A stretch of 13,729 bases of DNA, from contig VFKK01000229.1 of NCBI GenBank assembly GCA_009885605.1, positions 1-13,729 of the forward strand, read 5' to 3'. Of this stretch, positions 1 to 6,411 are shown in pieces. Numbering within the stretch: position 1 is the stretch's first letter; the number at the start of each line of letters is the position of its first letter. The notes under the pieces were generated by a model. That model was given only the letters and a program-made list of their open reading frames with translations, did not search any database and was not told the origin of the DNA. The position numbers and the translations under genes are program-made. This DNA comes from Cyclobacteriaceae bacterium (lineage in GTDB: Bacteria > Bacteroidota > Bacteroidia > Cytophagales > Cyclobacteriaceae).

Positions 1-155
1 ATAAGGTCAGAAACTTGGCTTTCAATTTTATCGAGTATCTGAACATGGGAAATTTTCTTTATTTCGAGCAGCTCTTCGAAGTCTGATGAAACTTTCGGAT
101 CATATATTATTGGTGAAATCCGATCATTGAGATCGAATTTTCTATTTGTAACCAT
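1..155 (-). CDS. 5' end of an unidentified protein gene, cut by the left edge
   Basis: An open frame starts at the ATG on the minus strand at 155-153 and stays open for 51 codons to the window edge. The visible part begins MVTNRKFDLNDRISPIIYDP and continues as an acidic, helical stretch (DFEELLEIKKISHVQILDKI). There is no signal peptide, so the protein is probably cytoplasmic. The pattern of a short divergent start followed by EELLEIKK and then ILDKIESQVSDL reminds me of the N-terminus of the large Rv1355c-like proteins (a ThiF/E1-like domain plus a nitroreductase-like domain) found in many Bacteroidota. That is a weak resemblance from about 50 residues and not an identification. The gene is divergent from the response regulator at 365. 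Confidence 0.55.
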   Translation of the reverse strand, partial: MVTNRKFDLNDRISPIIYDPKVSSDFEELLEIKKISHVQILDKIESQVSDL

Positions 156-364
156 GTTAAATTAATCGGGGTAGTTTACCTAAGTAAAGTTAATTTTTTC
201 AACTACAAGTTGATTTAATTATTCTTTATTTTGACACTATTCTAACAAATCTTTTTTCTATCCTAAAGATAGTTAATAATGGTTTGGTGAATTGGCTTGC
301 TTTTTAGGCAGAAAAGGAATTATTTTTATGAAGGGTACAACTGGCCCTCTGAAAAATTTTGTCA
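156..364. promoter_or_regulatory. AT-rich divergent intergenic region with a small palindrome
   Basis: This roughly 209-bp AT-rich stretch separates two divergent genes and must hold the promoter of each. It contains a perfect inverted repeat, TCAACT-ACA-AGTTGA, at 199-213, which could be an operator half-site pair or chance. For the plus strand, the nearest promoter-like match I see is TTG at 297-299 followed after 21 bases by TATTTTTA at 321-328, one mismatch from the Bacteroidota -7 consensus TAnnTTTG. TTTG also occurs at 230-233 and 283-286 without a good partner. None of these is convincing alone. No RNA gene was recognised. Confidence 0.3.
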
Positions 365-838
365 ATGGAAGCTACACCTGAGGAAAAAATTAAGATTCTG
401 TATGTCGATGATGAAGAAAACAATCTTCAGGCTTTCAAAGCTACTTTCAGACGAGATTACAAGATTTTTTTAGCCATTTCAGCGAAAGCAGGCCGGGAAA
501 TACTTGACAACGAAAAGGTTGATATCATTATCACTGATCAAAGAATGCCTGAGGAAACGGGTGTTGAATTTTTAGAATCAGTAATTCCAAAATTCCCCGA
601 GCCCATCCGGGTTCTTTTGACAGGATACACAGATATCCAAGCCGTAATAGATGCGATCAATAAAGGCCAAGTCTATCATTACCTGACTAAACCTTGGGAA
701 GAGGATTATCTCAGAACAGTTATCAAGAATGCTTATGAGATTTTTATCCTCCGAAGAGAAAATGAAAGACTGACTCAGGCACTGATAAAGGCCAACGAGC
801 AATTAGAATTCCTCCTGAGACAGAATCTGCTTTCCTGA
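365..838 (+). CDS. Receiver-only response regulator with coiled-coil tail
   Basis: This is a CheY-like receiver domain (residues about 9-125) with a short C-terminal coiled coil (about 126-157, LRRENERLTQALIKANEQLE) and no DNA-binding or enzyme output domain. The key receiver residues are present: the acidic pair D15/D16 (YVDDEEN), the phospho-acceptor D58 (IITDQRMP), T86 (LLTGYTD) and K109 (LTKPW). It is therefore likely phosphorylated by a histidine kinase encoded elsewhere and acts by protein-protein contact, perhaps through the coiled coil. The GYTD and LTKPW variants are common in receivers that feed HD-GYP or kinase modules. I chose the ATG at 365 (157 residues); an in-frame TTG at 359 adds only two residues. 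A 17-codon frame overlaps the start (see findings). The stop lies one base before the stop of the convergent ald gene. The partner kinase is not visible in the window. Confidence 0.9.
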   Translation: MEATPEEKIKILYVDDEENNLQAFKATFRRDYKIFLAISAKAGREILDNEKVDIIITDQRMPEETGVEFLESVIPKFPEPIRVLLTGYTDIQAVIDAINKGQVYHYLTKPWEEDYLRTVIKNAYEIFILRRENERLTQALIKANEQLEFLLRQNLLS

Positions 839-839
839 T

Positions 840-2054
840 TCAATACCTCGCAGCAAGCAAGAGCTGGAGTTCTTTGTGCGTTAAACCAAATTTTCTTGCC
901 AAATAGGCATTTGTAAGACTTCCTCTATAGGTGTAAACTCCCCTCAAAAACCATTTATAGTTAAAAATCATTTCTTCTGCTCCGCCTAAGTCTGCCATCT
1001 GGAGAATGATAGGCGTAAAGATGTTGCTTAAGGAATAGGAAGCTGTTCGCGCTACTCGGGAAGGAATATTGGGAACACAATAATGGATAATATCATGAAC
1101 CATAAACACTGGTTCAGCATGAGAAGTCATTCTTGCCGTCTCGATGCAACCTCCCTGATCTATGCTGACATCTATTAAAATGCTGCCATGCATCATATTG
1201 GCAACCATTTCCTCACTCACTACGATTTTGTTTCGGCCTTTTTCGGCTCTTAATGCACCTATTACAACATCTGCCTCAGACATCGCCTGACTCAGACTGA
1301 AATTATCAATCGTTGAAGTGTAAATTTGCTGTCCTATCAAGTGCTTAATTCTTCGAAGCTTGTAAATATGGTTGTCAAAAATCTTAATATTTGCCCCAAG
1401 GCCAAGTGCAGTTCTTGCAGCATATTCAGCCACTGTACCCGCTCCAATGATAACAACTTGGGTTGGAGGAACTCCCGTCACACCGCCCATAATCAGTCCT
1501 TTCCCATCATTTACACTTGAGAGGTATTCAGCAGCTATCAGCATCACCGTGCTTCCGGCTATTTCAGACATTGCCCTCACTACTGGCATTCCCCCTACTT
1601 TATCCTCAAGGTATTCGAAAGCGACGGCGGTAATCTTTTTCTCATTGAGCTTCTGAATAAATTCCTGGTTCTGACTGCCAAGTTGCAAAGCAGAAATAAG
1701 GCAACTTCCTGTGCGCATCATATCCATTTCCGCTTGTGTAGGAGGATCAACTTTGAGCACAACATCTGCATCCAAAGCCTCTTTAATTGTATAAACTATT
1801 TTGGCACCTGCATCAGAATAATCCTGATCAGTAAATTTTGCCTGTAAACCTGCACCGGCTTCAACCACCACATTGATTCCATTATTCGAAAGCAGCCCGA
1901 TTGCTTCCGGGGTCAGACATATCCTATTCTCTTGAGAAGAAGCTTCTTTTGGTAAACCCACAATCAAGGATTTATCACTTTTTCTAACCTGGGCCGGCGC
2001 CTCTTTTGGAATCAATCCCACGGCTGTTACTTCACTTAGTTCAGATGGCATCAT
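840..2054 (-). CDS. ald: Alanine dehydrogenase family protein (Bacteroidota type)
   Basis: The protein (404 residues) belongs to the alanine dehydrogenase / transhydrogenase-alpha family, whose classic members reversibly convert L-alanine to pyruvate and ammonia with NAD. An N-terminal extension of about 30 residues precedes the first domain motif (VGLPKE, 32-37). R44 and K101 match the substrate-binding Arg and Lys of the family. The NAD-binding fold follows, with GAGTVAEYAAR at 204-214 and the acidic strand end IFD at 225-227. The IDQGG motif carries the conserved Asp (D299). The catalytic His of classical alanine dehydrogenases (FLHLA) is replaced by Gln here (ALQLG, Q124), so the true substrate is uncertain. 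The start overlaps the end of tsaE by 14 bases, so the two are probably translated together as the distal genes of a porX-tsaE-ald cluster. Family assignment is firm; alanine as substrate is inference. Confidence 0.85.
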   Translation of the reverse strand: MMPSELSEVTAVGLIPKEAPAQVRKSDKSLIVGLPKEASSQENRICLTPEAIGLLSNNGINVVVEAGAGLQAKFTDQDYSDAGAKIVYTIKEALDADVVLKVDPPTQAEMDMMRTGSCLISALQLGSQNQEFIQKLNEKKITAVAFEYLEDKVGGMPVVRAMSEIAGSTVMLIAAEYLSSVNDGKGLIMGGVTGVPPTQVVIIGAGTVAEYAARTALGLGANIKIFDNHIYKLRRIKHLIGQQIYTSTIDNFSLSQAMSEADVVIGALRAEKGRNKIVVSEEMVANMMHGSILIDVSIDQGGCIETARMTSHAEPVFMVHDIIHYCVPNIPSRVARTASYSLSNIFTPIILQMADLGGAEEMIFNYKWFLRGVYTYRGSLTNAYLARKFGLTHKELQLLLAARY

Positions 2055-2472
2055 GAATATGTTGAAATGTCACTCGTCGTTCGAAATCTGAAATTGATTC
2101 AATCTTAATTAAGAAAAAATTTTCTGGAAGAAAAGCTTCAATTTTCTCAGCCCATTCTAACCAGCAATAATTTCCACTATAAAAATACTCTTCTATTCCA
2201 ATATCCAATGCCTCTGTGGGATCGTCTAAACGATAAAAATCAAAGTGGTAGAATACATTTCCCTCTTTGTTTTCATACTGATTGACTATTCCAAAAGTTG
2301 GACTGCTTACCTGATCCACGATTCCAAACTTTCCTGCCAATGCTCTAATGAGTGTCGTCTTTCCAGCACCCATTGAACCCTGCAAAACCCAAATCTTTTC
2401 ATGTCCAGCCTCACCTATCAGTTCAGATGCAGCTGATTCTATTTTGGAAAGTTCGTAGTTGAAAAACTTCAA
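2041..2472 (-). CDS. tsaE: tRNA t6A synthesis ATPase TsaE
   Basis: TsaE is the small P-loop ATPase that works with TsaD and TsaB to make N6-threonylcarbamoyladenosine at position 37 of ANN-decoding tRNAs, in the cytoplasm. At 143 residues the protein has the family's usual length and motifs in order: Walker A QGSMGAGKTT (31-40, K38), SSPTFGIVNQY (56-66), HFDFYRL (76-82) and the Walker-B-like WLEWAEKI (104-111). No ATG lies upstream of the Walker A motif in this frame, and an in-frame TGA lies further upstream. The start is therefore most likely the TTG at 2472-2470, 10 bases after the porX stop. The end overlaps the ald start by 14 bases. tsaD and tsaB are not in the window. Identification is confident. 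Confidence 0.93.
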   Translation of the reverse strand: MKFFNYELSKIESAASELIGEAGHEKIWVLQGSMGAGKTTLIRALAGKFGIVDQVSSPTFGIVNQYENKEGNVFYHFDFYRLDDPTEALDIGIEEYFYSGNYCWLEWAEKIEAFLPENFFLIKIESISDFERRVTFQHIHDAI

Positions 2473-2482
2473 GATTGGATTT

Positions 2483-4039
2483 CTATTTTGGTGAGAGGTG
2501 AACGATCGGTATGATCATTTCCTCCAAAGATACACCTCCATGTTGAAAAGTGTCTTTGTAATAGTTTACATAATAATTGTAATTATTGGGGTAAGCAAAA
2601 AAGTAATCTTCTACTGCGAAAACATAACTGGAAGAAACATTCAGTTTTGGCAACTTCGCATCCTCGGGTTTCTTGATTTCAAAAACTTTACCTACTTCAA
2701 AATTCAGGTTTTTTCCTTGCTTATAGCGAAGATTTGTGGTGACGTTTTTATCCCCGATGATTCGATAGGGCTTATTGACTTTTTTGGTGCCATGATCTGT
2801 TGTAATGATAACTTCTGATCCCGAATTCTGGATTTTTTTCAGCAACTCAAAAAGGGAAGAATGCTCAAACCAACTACTCGTCAATGATCGGTATGCGGAT
2901 TCATCGGGTGCCAATTCCCGAATCATTTTCATATCGGTTCGAGCATGGGAAACCATGTCCACAAAATTGTAAACCAGTACATTCAGATCATTTTGAAGAA
3001 ACGTGTGGAATTGATCCAAGACAGCTTTTCCTTGCTGAGTTTGAATGATTTTATTGTAAGAAAACTTATTCGATAACCGGTTTTTCTCTAGGTTGACTTT
3101 AAGCCATTCCTCTTCGAAATTGTTTTTCCCTTCATCAGAATCCTCATCCTCCCAAAACTGGGGGTAACCTTTCGCCATCTCCATTGGCATCATTCCACTG
3201 AAAAGTGCATTTCGCGCAAATGCTGTAGTGGTGGGCAGAATACTGTAATAAGTGTCCTTGTCCTTAATATTGAAATAGGGTGTTAGTAAATGTTCTATGG
3301 TTTCCCATTGATCTAATCGAAGATTATCAATGACTATGAAGAAAAGCGGCTTTTTCTCTTTAAGTTGAGGAAACACTTTTTTCTTCATCAATTGATGTGA
3401 AAGCAAAGGTTTATCAGGGTTTTTCTCGTCCATCCAGTCGAGATAATTGTCCTTTATAAATCTTGCAAAAGAAGAATTCGCCTCGGTCTTTTGAGTTTCC
3501 AGGACCTCGAGCATGCTTTTATTTTGGGTTGCATCTATTTGCATCTCCCAATACGTCAATTTCTTATAAATAGTAGTCCAGTCGTGATGATCCTGCGCAT
3601 CTCCAAAAGCCATGCTGATATTCATGAACTCTTGCTGATAGTTCATGTTTGTCTTTTGGTCAATGAGTTGCTTATTTTCAAGCAGCTTTTTTACTGACAG
3701 CAGAATTTGATTTGGGTTCAAAGGTTTGATAAGATAATCCGCGATTTTTCCTCCGATTGCATCGTTCATGATGTGCTCTTCTTCACTTTTAGTGATCATC
3801 ACCACCGGAATCTGCGGCTTGATCTGCTTGATCTGCTGGAGAGTTTCAAGCCCGGTCATTCCAGGCATCATCTCATCCAAAAAAATCACATCAAAATTCT
3901 GCGCTTCCACTTCTTCAATTGCATCTACACCTGAGTTGACCGTAGTGATCTCGTAGCCCTTCTGCTGAAGGAAAAGAATGTGTGGCTTGAGCAGGTCGAT
4001 TTCATCGTCTGCCCAAAGTATCTTGGATTTTAGAGACAT
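2483..4039 (-). CDS. porX: PorX: response regulator with alkaline-phosphatase-like output domain
   Basis: PorX is the two-component regulator that, with the kinase PorY and the sigma factor SigP, controls genes of the type IX secretion system. Structural work on PorX has shown a metal-dependent phosphodiesterase output domain acting on cyclic and linear oligonucleotides. The sequence gives a receiver domain (about 5-122; D11/D12, phospho-acceptor D55 in IFLDEMMPG, K105), a helical linker (about 125-225) and a PglZ/alkaline-phosphatase-superfamily domain (about 228-518). Visible likely metal ligands are D238 (IVIDN), D361 and H365 (FVDMVSHAR), D415/H416 (TTDHG) and H500 (QHGG); the nucleophile lies in the Thr run 270-272 (LPTTTAFAR). 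I chose the ATG at 4039 (518 residues, starting MSLKSKILWADDE). An upstream in-frame start at 4087 adds 16 residues unlike a receiver N-terminus and would lie over the promoter elements. It is first in the cluster with tsaE and ald. Confidence 0.95.
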   Translation of the reverse strand: MSLKSKILWADDEIDLLKPHILFLQQKGYEITTVNSGVDAIEEVEAQNFDVIFLDEMMPGMTGLETLQQIKQIKPQIPVVMITKSEEEHIMNDAIGGKIADYLIKPLNPNQILLSVKKLLENKQLIDQKTNMNYQQEFMNISMAFGDAQDHHDWTTIYKKLTYWEMQIDATQNKSMLEVLETQKTEANSSFARFIKDNYLDWMDEKNPDKPLLSHQLMKKKVFPQLKEKKPLFFIVIDNLRLDQWETIEHLLTPYFNIKDKDTYYSILPTTTAFARNALFSGMMPMEMAKGYPQFWEDEDSDEGKNNFEEEWLKVNLEKNRLSNKFSYNKIIQTQQGKAVLDQFHTFLQNDLNVLVYNFVDMVSHARTDMKMIRELAPDESAYRSLTSSWFEHSSLFELLKKIQNSGSEVIITTDHGTKKVNKPYRIIGDKNVTTNLRYKQGKNLNFEVGKVFEIKKPEDAKLPKLNVSSSYVFAVEDYFFAYPNNYNYYVNYYKDTFQHGGVSLEEMIIPIVHLSPK

Positions 4040-4050
4040 TACTGGTTCCG

Positions 4051-4077
4051 TTTGTTTTAAAATTATAATTACTTTTG
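4051..4077 (+). promoter_or_regulatory. Possible promoter of the HD-lpx gene run
   Basis: TACTTTTG at 4070-4077 matches the Bacteroidota -7 consensus TAnnTTTG exactly. The nearest -33-like TTTG is at 4051-4054, only 15 bases upstream, which is shorter than the usual spacing of about 19. A start of transcription near 4083 would leave a short leader before the TTG at 4099 and rule out the earlier TTG at 4075, which lies inside the element. It is intermingled with the porX promoter on the other strand. Confidence 0.35.
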
Positions 4078-4088
4078 AGTCAATCAAA
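4058..4088 (-). promoter_or_regulatory. Probable porX promoter (Bacteroidota type)
   Basis: Read on the minus strand, TTTG (4088-4085) is followed after exactly 19 bases by TAATTTTA (4065-4058). This is one mismatch from the Bacteroidota housekeeping consensus TTTG-N19-TAnnTTTG. It would start transcription about 10-15 bases before the porX ATG at 4039. The elements are seen in the sequence; promoter function is inferred. Confidence 0.45.
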
Positions 4089-4098
4089 AGAGGCCTCG

Positions 4099-5331
4099 TT
4101 GAAAAGCCAGAAAATACTAAATGACCCGGTTTACGGATTTATCACAATCCCGAGCGAGTTGATTTTTACTATCATTGATCACCCATTTTTCCAAAGACTC
4201 AGGAGAATCAAGCAGCTTGGATTGACAGATTTTGTCTACCCAGGTGCGCTTCATACCCGATTTCACCACGCAATCGGGGCTATGCATCTTATGAGTTTTA
4301 CGCTGGACAATCTACGCATAAAAGGCACCGAAATCAGTGAAGATGAGTACGAAGCAGCATTAATTGCTATCCTATTACATGATATCGGACATGGTCCTTT
4401 TTCCCATGCATTAGAGTATAGTTTGCTTCGGGGCGTTCCCCACGAAGATCTATCCTTACTTACCATTGAACTCCTTAATCAAGAACTTAGTGGCAAACTT
4501 GACTTGGTTTTAAGAATATTTAAGAACCAATACACGCGAAAATTTTTCAACCAACTGGTTTCAAGCCAATTGGATATTGATCGATTGGACTATCTGCAGC
4601 GGGACTGTTTTTTCACCGGAGTGTCGGAAGGAACAATTGGAGCCGATCGGATCATCAAGATGATGGACGTGAAAAACGACCAGATAGTCATCGAGGAAAA
4701 AGGAATCTACTCCATCGAAAATTTCCTGAGTGCCAGAAGATTAATGTATTGGCAGGTTTATCTGCACAAAACAACTGTGAGTGCAGAAAAAATGCTGATC
4801 AATCTGATTCAGCGAGCTAAACAATTACGGCAAAGCGGCATGCAATTTCATGTCGCCGAAGCATTTGACTTTTTCCTCCAAAATGATTTCAGCCTTCAAG
4901 ATTTCAGGAAAGATCCTCTCCTGTTGAAATTATTTTTGGAATTGGACGACTTCGACATTTGGGGTGCAATCAAACTATGGAAAAATCACCCGGATTATGT
5001 GCTGAGGAATATTTCTCAAATGTTCCTGACAAGGAATCTATTCAAGATAAACTTGACAAGTGATCCATTTTCTGAGGAGGAAATCGAAGACTCAAGGATG
5101 AAATTGAAGAAAAAGCTTCAAATCCCGGAAGAAGACATGGATTTTTTCTTTTCTCATGGAAAAGTGAGCAACTACGGCTATCTCACTACCGACCGAATTA
5201 ATATTCTGACGAAAAAAGGTGAGGTGATTGATGTCGCCATCGCTGCCGACCTTCCAAACATTCAGGTGATGAGCAAAATCGTAGAGAAACATTACATATG
5301 TAAGGCCAAAAGCCTAAATTTAGTTAACTAA
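4099..5331 (+). CDS. HD-domain phosphohydrolase (dGTPase/SAMHD1-like)
   Basis: This 410-residue cytoplasmic protein carries the HD metal-dependent phosphohydrolase domain of the deoxynucleoside-triphosphatase-like group. The motifs are RFHHAIGAMHLM (54-65, H56), LLHDIGHGPFSH (92-103, H94/D95, H98, H103) and DIDRLDYLQRD (159-169, D161). The N-terminal NDPVYGFI followed by FFQRLRRIKQLG is typical of this conserved bacterial family, which resembles Dgt and SAMHD1. The substrate of this subgroup is not settled, so nucleotide hydrolysis is an inference. No ATG is available at the 5' end. I prefer the TTG at 4099, which has AAAGAGG five bases upstream and lies after the -7 element; the TTG at 4075 would add eight residues but sits within that element. 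It heads a run of five plus-strand genes with lpxD 18 bases downstream. Confidence 0.88.
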   Translation: MKSQKILNDPVYGFITIPSELIFTIIDHPFFQRLRRIKQLGLTDFVYPGALHTRFHHAIGAMHLMSFTLDNLRIKGTEISEDEYEAALIAILLHDIGHGPFSHALEYSLLRGVPHEDLSLLTIELLNQELSGKLDLVLRIFKNQYTRKFFNQLVSSQLDIDRLDYLQRDCFFTGVSEGTIGADRIIKMMDVKNDQIVIEEKGIYSIENFLSARRLMYWQVYLHKTTVSAEKMLINLIQRAKQLRQSGMQFHVAEAFDFFLQNDFSLQDFRKDPLLLKLFLELDDFDIWGAIKLWKNHPDYVLRNISQMFLTRNLFKINLTSDPFSEEEIEDSRMKLKKKLQIPEEDMDFFFSHGKVSNYGYLTTDRINILTKKGEVIDVAIAADLPNIQVMSKIVEKHYICKAKSLNLVN

Positions 5332-5349
5332 AATTCATCAACGCTGATT

Positions 5350-6372
5350 ATGGAATTCACCCTGGCCCAGGTAGCTGCAATTTTGCAAGGAAAAATTGAA
5401 GGCAACGAAAACCAAAAAGTTTCCCGACTTGACAAAATTCAGGAGGGTAAATCCGGAGGAATTAGCTTTTTGGCCAATGAAAAATATGTTTCATACATCT
5501 ATGAAACAGAAGCAACAGCAGTCATTGTGTCCAATGATTTTGTACCAACTAGGCCTTTAAAAACCAATCTGATAAGAGTTGAAGATGCCTACACAGGTTT
5601 TACCATTCTTTTGGAGGCTTATTCTCAACTTTCCAAAACTTCAATTCAGGGCGTGGAACATCCCTCCTACATGGATGCCAGCAGTCAAATGGGGGGAAAT
5701 GGATACCGTGGCGCATTTTCATACATCGGTAAAAATTGCAAAATTGGAACTGGAGTAAAAATTCACCCTCAAGTTTACATTGGAGATCGGGTAGTTATAG
5801 GTGACAATACCATCATTTACCCCGGAGCAATAATATGCGCTGATTCACAGATCGGACAGTACTGTGAAATCAATCCTGGTGCAGTAATTGGAGCGGATGG
5901 TTTTGGATTTGCTCCTCAACCTGACGGAACCTACAAGACTATTCCTCAATTGGGAAATGTCGTTCTCGAGGATTATGTGAGAATCGGATCAAACACTACT
6001 GTTGATTGTGCGACCTTAGGCTCCACAATTATTAGAAAAGGAGCAAAAATTGACAATCAGGTTCAGATTGCTCACAATGTCATCGTAGGAGAAAATACGG
6101 TAATTGCCTCACAAACTGGCGTATCAGGCTCTACCGAAATTGGAAAAAACTGTGTCATCGGAGGAAAAGCAGGAATAGTTGGGCACATTAAAATTGCTGA
6201 CCATACCACAGTGGGAGCAAATACAGGAGTATCAAAAACTATTAAAAAAAGCGGCGAAATCCTCTTTGGTTACATTGGATTTGATATGAAAGACTTCCTA
6301 AAATCCTATTCAATTTTCAAAAACTTGGACGGGCTGGAAAACCGCTTGAAAGAACTGGAGAAAAAGAAGTAA
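5350..6372 (+). CDS. lpxD: UDP-3-O-(3-hydroxyacyl)glucosamine N-acyltransferase LpxD
   Basis: LpxD transfers a 3-hydroxyacyl chain from acyl carrier protein to the 2-amino group of UDP-3-O-acyl-glucosamine, the third step of lipid A synthesis, in the cytoplasm. The 340-residue protein has the family layout: an N-terminal uridine-binding domain (about 1-100, including ISFLANEKY at 39-46), a left-handed parallel beta-helix of hexapeptide repeats (about 105-295, such as IGDRVVIGDNTIIYPGA) and a C-terminal helix (about 312-340, ending ENRLKELEKKK). The catalytic His is H242 in QIAHNV, and GADGFGFAP (181-189) is the usual family loop. The length matches E. coli LpxD. It lies 39 bases upstream of lpxC/fabZ, consistent with one transcript. 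Confidence 0.96.
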   Translation: MEFTLAQVAAILQGKIEGNENQKVSRLDKIQEGKSGGISFLANEKYVSYIYETEATAVIVSNDFVPTRPLKTNLIRVEDAYTGFTILLEAYSQLSKTSIQGVEHPSYMDASSQMGGNGYRGAFSYIGKNCKIGTGVKIHPQVYIGDRVVIGDNTIIYPGAIICADSQIGQYCEINPGAVIGADGFGFAPQPDGTYKTIPQLGNVVLEDYVRIGSNTTVDCATLGSTIIRKGAKIDNQVQIAHNVIVGENTVIASQTGVSGSTEIGKNCVIGGKAGIVGHIKIADHTTVGANTGVSKTIKKSGEILFGYIGFDMKDFLKSYSIFKNLDGLENRLKELEKKK

Positions 6373-6411
6373 ATTTGCCGTCTTATTCATCCTGAAAGGT
6401 TTAAAAATCTG

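Noticed and set aside
338..356. AGGG/CCCT inverted repeat before the response regulator as an attenuator
   Set aside because: Four-base arms with a nine-base loop are too weak to support the claim.
4040..4087. An extended porX start adding 16 residues (from 4087)
   Set aside because: The added residues do not fit a receiver N-terminus, and the extension would cover the promoter-like elements; the ATG at 4039 gives the expected 518 residues.
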